The position numbers and the translations under genes were made by a program. From Gammaproteobacteria bacterium (lineage in GTDB: Bacteria; Pseudomonadota; Gammaproteobacteria; Enterobacterales; Kangiellaceae), in the NCBI GenBank assembly GCA_029880585.1, contig JAOUOC010000004.1, positions 1 to 43,428 on the forward strand: a stretch of 43,428 nucleotides of DNA. Direction: 5' to 3'. Shown one piece after another: positions 25,049 to 34,200 of the stretch; within the stretch, counting starts at the first letter, position 1, and the number at the start of each line of letters is the position of its first letter. Below the pieces are notes generated by a model. That model was not told where the DNA came from. It saw nothing but the letters and a program-made list of their open reading frames with translations, and ran no database searches.

Positions 25049-27318
25049 AGCGTCACCTCCTTACGAAAATCTTTCTTTAATGCAGCCACTAATGCCTGCT
25101 TGAATTCCTTCATGGATTGAAAGCGTTTATCAATATCTTTCTGTAGTGCCTTGTTGGTGATCCTGACAGCACTTGCCGGCAATTTTTTATTCCAGTGTTT
25201 AACTGGTTTGTGCTGCGTTTTGGTGATATGAAAAGCAACACTGGCAATTGACTCACCTTCAAACGGCAGATTTCCTGACAACAACTGATAAAAGGTAACA
25301 CCTAAACTGAAAACATCACTGCGTCCATCAACTTTTTTACCGATCACCTGTTCAGGAGACATGTAATAAGGACTACCCATTACAGTTCCGGTTTTGGTTT
25401 TACTCTTGTCAGAGATGTGAGCAATACCAAAATCTGTCAAGGTAACACGATTCATTTTTTTGTCGTACATGACATTGGCAGGTTTAATATCACGATGAAC
25501 AATATTTTGGCTGTGAGCATATTCAAGTGCATCTGCCAATTGCACCATTAATTGATAAACAACAGTCGGTGTTAAGCGAGTTTTTCCTTTAACACAATCT
25601 GAAAGCGGCACGCCCGATAAGAAGTCCATGGCTATATATCCCAGAGAACCTTCTTCTCCAACATCATAAATGGTCACGATGTTCGCATGACTTAAATTTC
25701 CCGCCGTTTCTGCCTCTCGGAAAAATCTGGCTTTGATATCTTCCATATTTTCCGTATCACTTTTAAGTTGCAGTGTTTTAATCGCTACATGACGGTTTAT
25801 CTTGGGATCAACACCTTTAAATACAACGCCCATTGCTCCTTGACCCAACACGCCTTCCACTTTATATCGACCGAATGATTTGAACTGAATTCCAAGATTG
25901 GATGGTGTGCTACCCATCATTTGTTCCGGACTGATCAGCATGGTTGCTTCCAGCATGCTGTCACTAAGTGGCTTATTGTATTCAGCAAGCTTCTTATCAG
26001 TTTTTCGATGGGTAATTCCGGTGTCCTTAATCCAGACCAATAACTTTTCTGCCAATACCATATTTTTCTTGTCCTCTGCTTTAAGGGCAATGGTATATAT
26101 TTTATTAAGCAAATGTTTATCTGGAGAAGTTTCATTCAAGAAGGGTTGAATGGAATCAAATTGATGATTATCAAAGAAAAGATCCGCCGCTTTAGCTATT
26201 AATTTATTATGGTTTTTTTGTAGTCTGGCAACCTTATGGTTTTCAAGTTCATACCCGGCAACAATCAATGCACCAAATACTGACAAAATGATTACATGCA
26301 AAATTGGCAACCATTGTGAAAAATAAAAGGCCAGATACTGCAATAATATTAATCCGGTAGCAAAGGATAAATGCATCGCAATTTTTTTACCTCTGGTAGC
26401 ATGGATCAACCACCAGTTGAAAACCAGCGCTGCAATCATCAATAAATAAGACGCATAAAAGGTAATACCACCTTGATAGATATAATCCGATTCGGCCAAC
26501 TGACCAATTGATGCCAGTGCAATATCATCAGGCTCAACAGTTTCATCATGTATCACAATCAGTTTTGGCTTGTATCTTTTTGATGACAGGGCATCCTTTA
26601 AACTGATTGAATTCACGGAATCTGCGAAAGCAAAAATTCTTCCTGTCATACCTAACGGATAGCTATCATCTTTAATCTTAATCGAATGAGTGATCATGCC
26701 CTCTCTATCAAGAGCGGCGACATCATTGTGATAGGCGGACCATAAAGTGGTTATAAATCCGGGATAAACCTGATCCTGATATTTCCAAATCATCGGGATG
26801 GAACCATTTCTTTCAACAACTGATGGCCTTAAAAGCAACTCTCCAGCATCTTTCTCTGTAATTTCCGTCAATTCATAAATACTTTGAGCATTTTGAAAGA
26901 AGTTCAGATTTTTACCATCTTCGCTGTTAAAGCCAGTACCTGAAAATCTGTCGCTTGTTGCCAATACAACGCTGGCAGGTGTTTTGGATTTTGATAAGTA
27001 AGCTTTAATGCTCTTTTCAATAGACAAATCACTCTTGAATATCAAACCATAATTAGCAGCTGGGTACTTTTTGAACAATCCGGCTATCCAGCTTTTTTGT
27101 TCCAGTTCGGATTCAGTCAACTTGACGTATAACACTTGTTTTGAATCATTCGGTTGATCGCCAAAAGAATGCCAGAAATCACGATTCCACTGGTTGGCTG
27201 ATTTTAAAATTCCTTGATCAATTCCCCAGGCAAAAGCGAACAATCCGATAATAAACAAATACAACCAACCTGTTTTGTATATCGGCGTTAGACTTTGATT
27301 CATATTTTTTAAATTCAT
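25045..27318 (-). CDS. Membrane Ser/Thr protein kinase with CHASE2-like sensor domain
   Basis: The 757-residue protein has membrane helix 1 at about 17-35 and then a large extracytoplasmic region (about 40-300) resembling CHASE2. It includes PASVVLATSDRF, LLLRPSVVERNGSIPMIW, and a terminal SLKDALSSKRYKPKLIVIHDETVEPDD. A cluster of three helices follows (about 305-370), then a helical linker (about 375-480). The C-terminal kinase domain (about 483-750) has GQGAMGVVF near 491, AIKTL, HRDIKPANVMYD near 607, DFGIAH near 628 and GTVMGSPYYMSPEQ. All catalytic residues are present. The linker contains LEATMLIS with Thr459. The kinase-at-C-terminus order is the reverse of PknB-type proteins. It is the first gene of a five-gene operon, divergent from gpmM. 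Confidence 0.93.
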   Translation of the reverse strand: MNLKNMNQSLTPIYKTGWLYLFIIGLFAFAWGIDQGILKSANQWNRDFWHSFGDQPNDSKQVLYVKLTESELEQKSWIAGLFKKYPAANYGLIFKSDLSIEKSIKAYLSKSKTPASVVLATSDRFSGTGFNSEDGKNLNFFQNAQSIYELTEITEKDAGELLLRPSVVERNGSIPMIWKYQDQVYPGFITTLWSAYHNDVAALDREGMITHSIKIKDDSYPLGMTGRIFAFADSVNSISLKDALSSKRYKPKLIVIHDETVEPDDIALASIGQLAESDYIYQGGITFYASYLLMIAALVFNWWLIHATRGKKIAMHLSFATGLILLQYLAFYFSQWLPILHVIILSVFGALIVAGYELENHKVARLQKNHNKLIAKAADLFFDNHQFDSIQPFLNETSPDKHLLNKIYTIALKAEDKKNMVLAEKLLVWIKDTGITHRKTDKKLAEYNKPLSDSMLEATMLISPEQMMGSTPSNLGIQFKSFGRYKVEGVLGQGAMGVVFKGVDPKINRHVAIKTLQLKSDTENMEDIKARFFREAETAGNLSHANIVTIYDVGEEGSLGYIAMDFLSGVPLSDCVKGKTRLTPTVVYQLMVQLADALEYAHSQNIVHRDIKPANVMYDKKMNRVTLTDFGIAHISDKSKTKTGTVMGSPYYMSPEQVIGKKVDGRSDVFSLGVTFYQLLSGNLPFEGESIASVAFHITKTQHKPVKHWNKKLPASAVRITNKALQKDIDKRFQSMKEFKQALVAALKKDFRKEVTL

Positions 27319-27432
27319 ACTCGGACAATCTCTTTTCTATTAATTGTTGTTCTTGTCACATCAATTTGCCAATATTCTAGCAATTATCAAAAATCCCAGT
27401 TTAGCAATAAATCACAAGTTAATAAATTAGTG

Positions 27433-27438
27433 TATAAT
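27433..27438 (+). promoter_or_regulatory. Candidate -10 element for gpmM-envC
   Basis: A perfect TATAAT lies 48 bp upstream of the gpmM ATG in the kinase/gpmM divergent gap. No good -35 hexamer is found at 16-18 bp, so the call rests on the hexamer and position only. Confidence 0.35.
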
Positions 27439-27485
27439 CCTGCCATATTTTTTTGTTGTATTACGATGAGATAGATTAACACAAA

Positions 27486-29003
27486 ATGATGAATAAAAAG
27501 CCCATAACTTTGTTAATTCTGGATGGTTGGGGACATAGCGAATCACCCGAATTCAACGCAATCAAAGCTGCTCATACACCTGTATTTGATGATCTGTGGC
27601 AAAACTTTCCTCATACCCTTATTTCAGGCTCCGGCCTTGATGTTGGTTTGCCAGATCAACAAATGGGTAATTCCGAAGTTGGTCACTTAAATCTTGGCGC
27701 CGGTCGAGTAGTCTATCAGGACTTTACGCGTATTACCAAGGCGATTGAAGATGGTGACTTTCAAACAAACCCCGCTATTTTAAATGTCATTAATAATGCC
27801 AAACAAAATAATTCCGCTTTACACATTATGGGATTGTTATCCGATGGTGGCGTACACAGCCATATAGAACATATCAAGGCTATGATTCAATTGGCCAATC
27901 AACATCAAGTCAAAAAGGTTTATCTGCATGCTTTTCTCGATGGTCGCGATACACCACCGCAAAGTGCCAGTGGTTATTTATCAGAGATTGAATCGCTTGA
28001 CCAAATCAGGATCGCCAGCATTACTGGTCGATATTATGCCATGGACAGAGATCAACGCTGGGAAAGAGTAGAACAAGCTTACCAGATGTTAACTCAGGGA
28101 AAAGCGGATTATCATTTTGACGATGCTCAAACCGCATTGCAAGCTGCATATGACCGTGGCGAAAATGACGAATTTGTAAAACCAACAATAATTGATGGTG
28201 ACGCAAAAATATGCTCCGATGATTCCGTAATATTTATGAATTACCGAGCTGACAGGGCAAGAGAAATAACACGCGCCTTTGTTGATGATGATTTTGATGG
28301 TTTTTCTCGTGATAAACAGTCAATTAATTTTTTGATGCTAACTCAGTATGCTGCTGACATTAATGCTCCGGTTGCTTTTGAACCGATTTTTTTGTCAAAA
28401 GTATTAGGTGAACACCTGCAGGATCTGAATTTAAAACAGCTCAGAATTGCTGAAACCGAAAAGTATGCACATGTTACTTTTTTCTTTAATGGTGGTCGAG
28501 AAGAGCCTTTCGTTGGTGAGGATAGAGAATTGATCCCGAGCCCAAAGGTTGCAACTTATGATCTTCAACCTGAAATGAATGCACCACTTTTAACAGACAA
28601 GCTGGTTAATGCCATTGAATCACAAAAATATGACTTTATTATTTGCAACTTTGCCAACCCGGATATGGTTGGCCACACGGGCAACTTTGATGCTACAGTA
28701 AAAGCCATTTCATGTCTTGATGAGTGTTTGGGACGAATTATTGAAGCTTCCAAACAATTTGGAGGAGAAGTGGTGATTACTGCCGATCATGGTAACGCTG
28801 AAAAAATGGTTGACCATAAAAGTGGGCAAGCACATACAGCACATACCAATTTTCTGGTACCCTTGATATATTTCGGTCGCCCTGCAGAAATCAACCCAAA
28901 ACAAGGGGTATTATCTGACATAGCGCCAACTTTATTATCATTGGCGGGATTGCCTATACCGAATGAAATGACAGGACAACCTTTGTTTGAAGTAGTTAAC
29001 TGA
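27486..29003 (+). CDS. gpmM: 2,3-bisphosphoglycerate-independent phosphoglycerate mutase
   Basis: The 505-residue enzyme interconverts 3- and 2-phosphoglycerate using two manganese ions and a phosphoserine intermediate. Motifs are LLILDGWG at the N-terminus, the phosphoserine loop [26 protein letters not shown] (Ser near 62), [34 protein letters not shown], and the C-terminal metal site [17 protein letters not shown] ... [12 protein letters not shown]. The length is standard. ATG at 27486 is followed by another ATG at 27489, and either may be used. Upstream of envC, as in E. coli. Confidence 0.97.
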   Translation: MMNKKPITLLILDGWGHSESPEFNAIKAAHTPVFDDLWQNFPHTLISGSGLDVGLPDQQMGNSEVGHLNLGAGRVVYQDFTRITKAIEDGDFQTNPAILNVINNAKQNNSALHIMGLLSDGGVHSHIEHIKAMIQLANQHQVKKVYLHAFLDGRDTPPQSASGYLSEIESLDQIRIASITGRYYAMDRDQRWERVEQAYQMLTQGKADYHFDDAQTALQAAYDRGENDEFVKPTIIDGDAKICSDDSVIFMNYRADRAREITRAFVDDDFDGFSRDKQSINFLMLTQYAADINAPVAFEPIFLSKVLGEHLQDLNLKQLRIAETEKYAHVTFFFNGGREEPFVGEDRELIPSPKVATYDLQPEMNAPLLTDKLVNAIESQKYDFIICNFANPDMVGHTGNFDATVKAISCLDECLGRIIEASKQFGGEVVITADHGNAEKMVDHKSGQAHTAHTNFLVPLIYFGRPAEINPKQGVLSDIAPTLLSLAGLPIPNEMTGQPLFEVVN

Positions 29004-29017
29004 TATGACAAAAACTA

Positions 29018-30178
29018 ATGCTAAATAAATTAATAATAAAGCGAATTTTTATTTTATTTATCCTGTTGGCGTTGCCATTAACAGACAATATTTCCCATGC
29101 CGCCGATAAGGATGACAAGGCCATTGAAAAGGAACTTGGTCAGCTAAAAACTGAAATCTCAAAACTGCAAAATCAACTTGAAGCTAAAAGAAAACTGCAA
29201 AGTGAGGCAGTTCAATCACTTAGAAAAACTGAAAAAAGAATTGCAACAGCAAGCAAGATATTAAAGGCAACCAATAGACAACTAAAACAGAAAAATAATC
29301 AATTGGCACAACTCAAAAAACAAAAAACACAACTTGATAAAAACAGGGAACAACAAAAAGATGCAATTGCCGCCCAAATTAAATCAGCGTATGTAAGTGG
29401 CAAGCAGGAATATTTAAAAATGCTGCTCAATCAGGAAGACCCGGCAAAACTCGGCAGAATGCTGATCTATTATGACTATATGAACAAGGCTCGCAGGGAT
29501 AAGATTTTACAATTGCAAAATACGCTTAAAGAATTGTCACTGGTTAACCAAAAAATTGAACGTGAAATCAGTGATCTGAACATTCTCAAACAATCAAGAG
29601 AGGCAGAAGCAAAGCGCTTGCAAGCTCTTAAATCAGAAAGACAAAAGCTGGTTGCCTCTCTAGCTAAAGACATTGACGAAAAAACCGAGAAACTGACAGA
29701 GTTGGAAATCAATGCTTCTGAATTACAGGAACTGATTGATTCGGTTCAACAAACAATTAACAAAATCGACTTTTCTCAACCGCTAGATGGTTTAAAAAAC
29801 CTGAAAGGTAAACTTAATTGGCCTGTTAAAGGTAAAAAGCTGCAATCCTATGGTAGTCGTCTCGCCGAAGGGTTAAAGAGTAATGGTGTTATCATCAGCG
29901 CCAGCGAAGGCCAATCAATTAATGCCATTCACCATGGTCGAGTGGTGTATGCCGATTGGTTACGCGGATTTGGCTTGCTTGTTATCCTTGATCATGGAGA
30001 TGGGTACATGAGCCTGTATGGCTACAATCAAGCCTTATACAAACAAGTAGGTGATTTTGTGAATCGCGGAGAAACCATTGCATCAGCTGGGCAAAGTGGT
30101 GGACAACAAAAGCCCGGACTCTATTTTGAACTCAGGCATCAGGGCAAGCCTTTCAATCCATCCAGCTGGATCAATTAA
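29018..30178 (+). CDS. envC: Murein hydrolase activator EnvC
   Basis: The 386-residue protein has a signal peptide at about 1-28 (IFILFILLALPLTDNISHAA), a long Lys/Gln/Glu-rich coiled coil (about 30-250) and a C-terminal LytM/M23 domain (about 268-386: LNWPVKGKKLQSYGSRL ... NPSSWIN). The zinc ligands of active LytM peptidases are missing: HxxxD is replaced by SNGVIISA, HxH by YGYN, and the HFE position by YFEL. The fold is therefore non-catalytic, as known for EnvC, which activates amidases AmiA/AmiB at the septum with FtsEX. It follows gpmM by 14 bp, and its 3' end overlaps the convergent purD stop. Confidence 0.93.
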   Translation: MLNKLIIKRIFILFILLALPLTDNISHAADKDDKAIEKELGQLKTEISKLQNQLEAKRKLQSEAVQSLRKTEKRIATASKILKATNRQLKQKNNQLAQLKKQKTQLDKNREQQKDAIAAQIKSAYVSGKQEYLKMLLNQEDPAKLGRMLIYYDYMNKARRDKILQLQNTLKELSLVNQKIEREISDLNILKQSREAEAKRLQALKSERQKLVASLAKDIDEKTEKLTELEINASELQELIDSVQQTINKIDFSQPLDGLKNLKGKLNWPVKGKKLQSYGSRLAEGLKSNGVIISASEGQSINAIHHGRVVYADWLRGFGLLVILDHGDGYMSLYGYNQALYKQVGDFVNRGETIASAGQSGGQQKPGLYFELRHQGKPFNPSSWIN

Positions 30179-31460
30179 TTACTTTTTCTCTGTCAATAGC
30201 TTTGTGGCCTATGTCATCTCTATAATAAACATCTTGCCAACGGATTGAGTTAATGCGCTCATAGGCCAGCATTTGAGCTTCACCTACGGACTTGCCTAGA
30301 CCGACAACACAAAGCACCCTGCCTCCAGCGGTCACAATTTCATCACCGTCAATAGACGTTCCGGCGTGAAACACCTTGGTGTTCGGCATTTCACTTTCCA
30401 ATCCTGAAATCACATTGCCCTTGGCATAACTATCGGGATATCCGCCGGCTGCCATCACAATGCCAACGGTTTTTCTTTCATCCCATTCAACACTTTGCTG
30501 ATCCAGATTGCCCTCAATAGCAGACAAGCATAACTCGACCAGATCTGATTTTAATCTCACCATAATTGGCTGAGTTTCGGGGTCACCAAAACGACAGTTA
30601 TATTCAAGCACTTTTGGGGTACCGTCTGCTGTCACCATAATCCCGGCATACAAAAAGCCGGTATATGGATAGCCTTCTTCTTTCATGCCTTTAACGGTTG
30701 GAATGATCACCTGCTGCATAATTTTGTCATGCATTTCTTCTGTAACCACAGGCGCTGGAGAATAGGCACCCATGCCACCAGTATTTGGACCTTTGTCACC
30801 ATTATCTCTGGCTTTGTGATCCTGCGAGGTTGCCAGTGGAAGAATGTTTTTACCATCTACCATCACGATAAAGCTGGCTTCTTCACCCTGCAAAAACTCC
30901 TCAACAACCACACGATGTCCGGCATCACCAAACTTGTTACCGGCCAGCATATCATCAATTGCCGCAAAGGCTTCTTCCTTTGTTTTGGCAATGATCACGC
31001 CTTTACCCGCTGCCAGACCATCTGCTTTTACAACAATGGGAACACCCATTTTTTCCACATAATCCCTGGCTTGTTGAATATCGGTAAAATTACCGTAAGC
31101 TGCAGTAGGAATATTATGACGAGCAAGAAAATCTTTGGCGAAAGCTTTTGAGCCTTCCAGTTGAGCTGATCCTTTTGAGGGGCCAAAACATTTCAAACCA
31201 TGTTGTTGAAACAAGTCAACCACGCCCAAACACAAAGGTGCTTCCGGGCCTACAATAGTTAAATCAATTTGCTTTTCTTTGGCAAAATTGAGCAATCCCT
31301 CAATATCTTCAGCAGCTATCGAAACATTTTCAATATCAGGCTCCAAAGCAGTTCCGGCATTACCTGGCGCTACATAAACAGTTTCAACATTTTCTGATTC
31401 TGCTGCTTTCCAGGCTAAAGCATGTTCTCGACCACCGCCGCCAATTACCAAAACTTTCAT
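30171..31460 (-). CDS. purD: Phosphoribosylamine-glycine ligase (GARS)
   Basis: The 429-residue ATP-grasp enzyme forms GAR, the second step of purine synthesis. Motifs include MKVLVIGGGGREHALAWK (N-terminal dinucleotide-like loop), VGPEAPLCLGVVD, VVKADGLAAGKGVIIA (ATP-grasp), DHKARDNGDKGPNTGGMGAYSPAPV and LEYNCRFGDPETQPIM. The ORF track starts at GTG 31469, but MKVLVIGGGG at ATG 31460 gives the usual 429-residue length. AGTGG acts as a plausible ribosome site. It is separated from purH by a barrel gene. Confidence 0.97.
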   Translation of the reverse strand: MKVLVIGGGGREHALAWKAAESENVETVYVAPGNAGTALEPDIENVSIAAEDIEGLLNFAKEKQIDLTIVGPEAPLCLGVVDLFQQHGLKCFGPSKGSAQLEGSKAFAKDFLARHNIPTAAYGNFTDIQQARDYVEKMGVPIVVKADGLAAGKGVIIAKTKEEAFAAIDDMLAGNKFGDAGHRVVVEEFLQGEEASFIVMVDGKNILPLATSQDHKARDNGDKGPNTGGMGAYSPAPVVTEEMHDKIMQQVIIPTVKGMKEEGYPYTGFLYAGIMVTADGTPKVLEYNCRFGDPETQPIMVRLKSDLVELCLSAIEGNLDQQSVEWDERKTVGIVMAAGGYPDSYAKGNVISGLESEMPNTKVFHAGTSIDGDEIVTAGGRVLCVVGLGKSVGEAQMLAYERINSIRWQDVYYRDDIGHKAIDREKVIN

Positions 31461-31520
31461 TTGAACCACTTTTTAATTGAAGTCATAAAAGAGAATTTTA
31501 GCCTGAATACAGGTTGGGAT

Positions 31521-31552
31521 AAAGGGCTCATTGTCCTAATGAGCCCTTTTTT
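31521..31552. terminator. Hairpin terminator between the barrel gene and purD
   Basis: GGGCTCATT (31524-31532) and AATGAGCCC (31538-31546) form a perfect 9-bp stem with a GTCCT loop, extended by AAA/TTT to 12 bp. The T-run TTTTTT is on the plus strand, while the minus strand has only TTT after the stem. It sits directly after the barrel gene's stop (31555), so minus-strand termination is the probable use. No plus-strand gene runs into it. Confidence 0.75.
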
Positions 31553-31554
31553 CT

Positions 31555-32106
31555 TTAAAAACTGAAAGAGACACCTATACCATAACCATCATCACCAAAA
31601 TCATTGGTTTTATATTCGGCATACATGCCAACATCATCAGACATTTTATGGCGAATACCTAACACCAATTCAGTTGCCGAACTCACAACATTCATATGAT
31701 TCAACTCGGTATAAAATTGAGAATTCTCGCTATATTGATTTCGATAACCAAGTCCCAATTGATAACCATCGTCTCCACCACTGCCAAATGGTGTATCCAC
31801 CTCAATATCAAGATAGGAAACAGTTCCATAAGTGACACTATTGTCTCCCTGACTAAATTTATATCCAACACCAAATAAAGTCGTATTAAGATCGATATCA
31901 AATCCAAAAATCGTTTCACTTACTGATTCGTAAGAACCGGTCAAAAAAGTGTTTTCATTGAGTTCTGAATTAAATCTTAATGTATAACCGTCTGCAAAAT
32001 CATAATCCACAAACCCGGCTTCAAAAAAATTAAAAGAAGGTTCTTCAGCAGCCACCGAAAACACCGTCATACTTGCTATTAGTCCAGCTGTGATTAGTTG
32101 TTTCAT
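31555..32106 (-). CDS. Small outer-membrane beta-barrel protein (hypothetical)
   Basis: The 183-residue protein has a signal peptide (MKQLITAGLIASMTVFSVAAEE) and alternating amphipathic strands such as GYTLRFNSELNENTFLTGSYESV, TTLFGVGYKFS, DGYQLGLGYRNQYS and ELVLGIRHKM. It ends GYGIGVSFSF with a terminal Phe, a BAM-recognition hallmark. The size suggests an eight-stranded barrel. An AAGGAG site precedes the ATG. It lies between purH and purD, with a 124-bp leader and its own hairpin terminator, so it is probably an independent transcription unit. Function unknown. Confidence 0.82.
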   Translation of the reverse strand: MKQLITAGLIASMTVFSVAAEEPSFNFFEAGFVDYDFADGYTLRFNSELNENTFLTGSYESVSETIFGFDIDLNTTLFGVGYKFSQGDNSVTYGTVSYLDIEVDTPFGSGGDDGYQLGLGYRNQYSENSQFYTELNHMNVVSSATELVLGIRHKMSDDVGMYAEYKTNDFGDDGYGIGVSFSF

Positions 32107-32230
32107 TTCTATCTCCTTGTAAACAGTAATGCAATGATGTCCATTGCATCGGTTATTTTATAGAAGTAAAATGAATATAACCTGAACAGGTCAGACCATC
32201 AAAAATAAATACCTAATTTTAAAACCTGAA

Positions 32231-33799
32231 CTAATGCTTGAAATGTCGCATTCCGGTAAAGACCATTGCCATTCCATGTTCATCAGCGGCATCAATGACC
32301 TCCTGATCTCTCATGGATCCACCTGGCTGAATAATAGCGCTGATACCTGCACTGGCTGCTGCATCAATACCATCCCTGAAAGGAAAAAAAGCATCAGATG
32401 CCATGACAGAACCTTTTACTTCAAGCCCTTCATCTTCGGCTTTGATTCCAGCAATTTTGGCACTATAAACCCGGCTCATTTGCCCAGCGCCTACACCAAT
32501 AGTCTGAAGATTTTTAGCATAGACAATAGCATTTGATTTCACTGATTTAGCCACTTTCCAACAAAATAGTAAATCATCTATTTGTTGTTTGGAGGGTTTT
32601 ACTTTACTGACAATCTTTAGATCTTTTTCGGTGATCACACCAAGATCCTTATCCTGAACCAGCAAACCTCCATTAACTTTTTTATAATCCCAACTGGCAA
32701 TTGATTCTTGCCATTGACCGCAACTGAGTAATCGCACATTAGCCTTTTGGGACACAACAATTTTGGCTCTTTCGGAAACTGATGGCGCTATAATTACTTC
32801 GACAAATTGCTGGTCAATAATTGCCTTGGCTGTTTCAGGATCAAGTTCTCTATTAAAAGCAATGATGCCGCCAAAAGCAGACGTTGGATCGGTTTGAAAC
32901 GCTCGCTGATAAGCATTCAAAATATTATCACTCACCGCGACGCCACAAGGATTAGCATGCTTAACAATGACACAGGCTGGCTCATCAAACTGTTTAACAC
33001 ATTCCAATGCCGCATCAGTATCTGCCACATTATTAAAAGACAATTCCTTTCCCTGAAGTTGAACAGCAGTGGAAACTGATGCCTCAACGGGATTATGCTC
33101 AACATAAAAAGCCGCAGCCTGATGAGGGTTTTCACCATATCTCATGGTTTGCTGTTTCTTGTACTGAACAGAGTAAGTTTGTGGGAATTCTTCTACACCA
33201 TCCTGAGCTTCTGATCTTGCGGTCAGATAATTAGAGATGGCGGCGTCGTATCTGGCTGTATGAGAAAAAGTTTTGCTTGCCAAATGATACCTTAGCGCCA
33301 GATCAGTACCACCTGAATTTTTCAATTGATCAACAATTTCCGCGTAATCATCCGGATCAACAACCACGGCCACATCATTATGATTTTTGGCAGCAGCTCT
33401 TAACATGGTTGGACCGCCAATATCAATATTCTCTATCGCATCTTCACGCTTACAATCAGGATTGGTCACCGTTGCTTCAAAGGGATATAAATTAACCACC
33501 AGCAAATCTATCGGCTTGATGTCATGTTGTGCCATGATCTCATCATCCTGACCTCGCCTTGCCAACAGACCACCATGAATTTTAGGGTGTAAGGTTTTTA
33601 TCCGACCATCCATCATCTCCGGAAAACCGGTATAACTGGAAACTTCAATAACTGGCAATTGGTTATCTGACAAAAGCTTTGCCGTTCCACCTGTTGACAA
33701 AATTTCAATTCCCAATATATTGAGTTGAGTCGCAAAATCAACTATTCCGGTTTTGTCTGAAACGCTGATCAATGCTCTTTTAACTGGTTTGGTACTCAT
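32231..33799 (-). CDS. purH: Bifunctional AICAR transformylase / IMP cyclohydrolase
   Basis: The 522-residue enzyme carries out the last two steps of IMP synthesis. The N-terminal IMP cyclohydrolase domain (about 1-195) shows [53 protein letters not shown] and [17 protein letters not shown]. The C-terminal transformylase domain has [11 protein letters not shown] (as [11 protein letters not shown]), [12 protein letters not shown] and [12 protein letters not shown]. The length is typical. It is downstream of fis with a hairpin between. purD follows after an unrelated barrel gene. Confidence 0.97.
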   Translation of the reverse strand: MSTKPVKRALISVSDKTGIVDFATQLNILGIEILSTGGTAKLLSDNQLPVIEVSSYTGFPEMMDGRIKTLHPKIHGGLLARRGQDDEIMAQHDIKPIDLLVVNLYPFEATVTNPDCKREDAIENIDIGGPTMLRAAAKNHNDVAVVVDPDDYAEIVDQLKNSGGTDLALRYHLASKTFSHTARYDAAISNYLTARSEAQDGVEEFPQTYSVQYKKQQTMRYGENPHQAAAFYVEHNPVEASVSTAVQLQGKELSFNNVADTDAALECVKQFDEPACVIVKHANPCGVAVSDNILNAYQRAFQTDPTSAFGGIIAFNRELDPETAKAIIDQQFVEVIIAPSVSERAKIVVSQKANVRLLSCGQWQESIASWDYKKVNGGLLVQDKDLGVITEKDLKIVSKVKPSKQQIDDLLFCWKVAKSVKSNAIVYAKNLQTIGVGAGQMSRVYSAKIAGIKAEDEGLEVKGSVMASDAFFPFRDGIDAAASAGISAIIQPGGSMRDQEVIDAADEHGMAMVFTGMRHFKH

Positions 33800-33852
33800 A
33801 TGCTTGCCCTACACTATTAACTCAAAAATCCTGATTGCCACACTTCAAATAG

Positions 33853-33874
33853 AAAACGGGCTTAAAGCCCGCTT
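33853..33874 (-). terminator. Hairpin between fis and purH
   Basis: On the minus strand GCGGGCTTTAAGCCCGTTTTC contains a CGGGC/GCCCG stem, extendable by TT/AA, followed by TTTT. It begins about 20 bp after the fis stop, so it likely ends or attenuates the prmA-dusB-fis transcript before purH. Confidence 0.7.
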
Positions 33875-33894
33875 TATTGTTCAATATTTTTACT

Positions 33895-34188
33895 CTAGTT
33901 TAAACCATAAATTTTCAGTTTCTTTCTCAAGGTACCACGATTAAGACCTAATACCTTGGCTGCTCTGGTCTGGTTTCCATTGGTGTAATCCATGATTGAC
34001 TCCATCAATGGCGCTTCCACTTCTGCCAAAACCATTTCGTAAATGTCGCTTGGTTGTTCATCGCCCAACTGAGCAAAATAATTTTTCATTGCCAACTCGA
34101 CACTTTCTCTTAAAGTGTTTTGTTGATTGCCTGTATCAAGCATTGAATTTTCTTTCTGTTCTGACATACTCATACTATCTAGATTCAT
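33895..34188 (-). CDS. fis: DNA-binding protein Fis
   Basis: The 97-residue nucleoid protein matches E. coli Fis over its length: [72 protein letters not shown]. The C-terminal HTH is nearly invariant. Fis bends DNA, activates stable-RNA promoters and organises the nucleoid. It lies 12 bp after dusB, the conserved gammaproteobacterial dusB-fis arrangement. Alternative starts exist at Met6 and Met8, and ATG 34188 gives the usual length. Confidence 0.97.
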   Translation of the reverse strand: MNLDSMSMSEQKENSMLDTGNQQNTLRESVELAMKNYFAQLGDEQPSDIYEMVLAEVEAPLMESIMDYTNGNQTRAAKVLGLNRGTLRKKLKIYGLN

Positions 34189-34200
34189 ACCAATGGTGCC

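Noticed and set aside
22469-27318. Type VI secretion regulatory locus
   Set aside because: The kinase, phosphatase and FHA trio resembles PpkA-PppA-Fha, but no Tss gene is present in the window and the neighbours are core metabolic and cell-wall genes.
29005-29028. ATG at 29005 as an earlier envC start
   Set aside because: It is out of frame with envC and reaches a stop after seven codons.
30729-31151. Plus-strand 140-residue ORF inside purD
   Set aside because: It is a shadow of the strongly conserved purD coding sequence.
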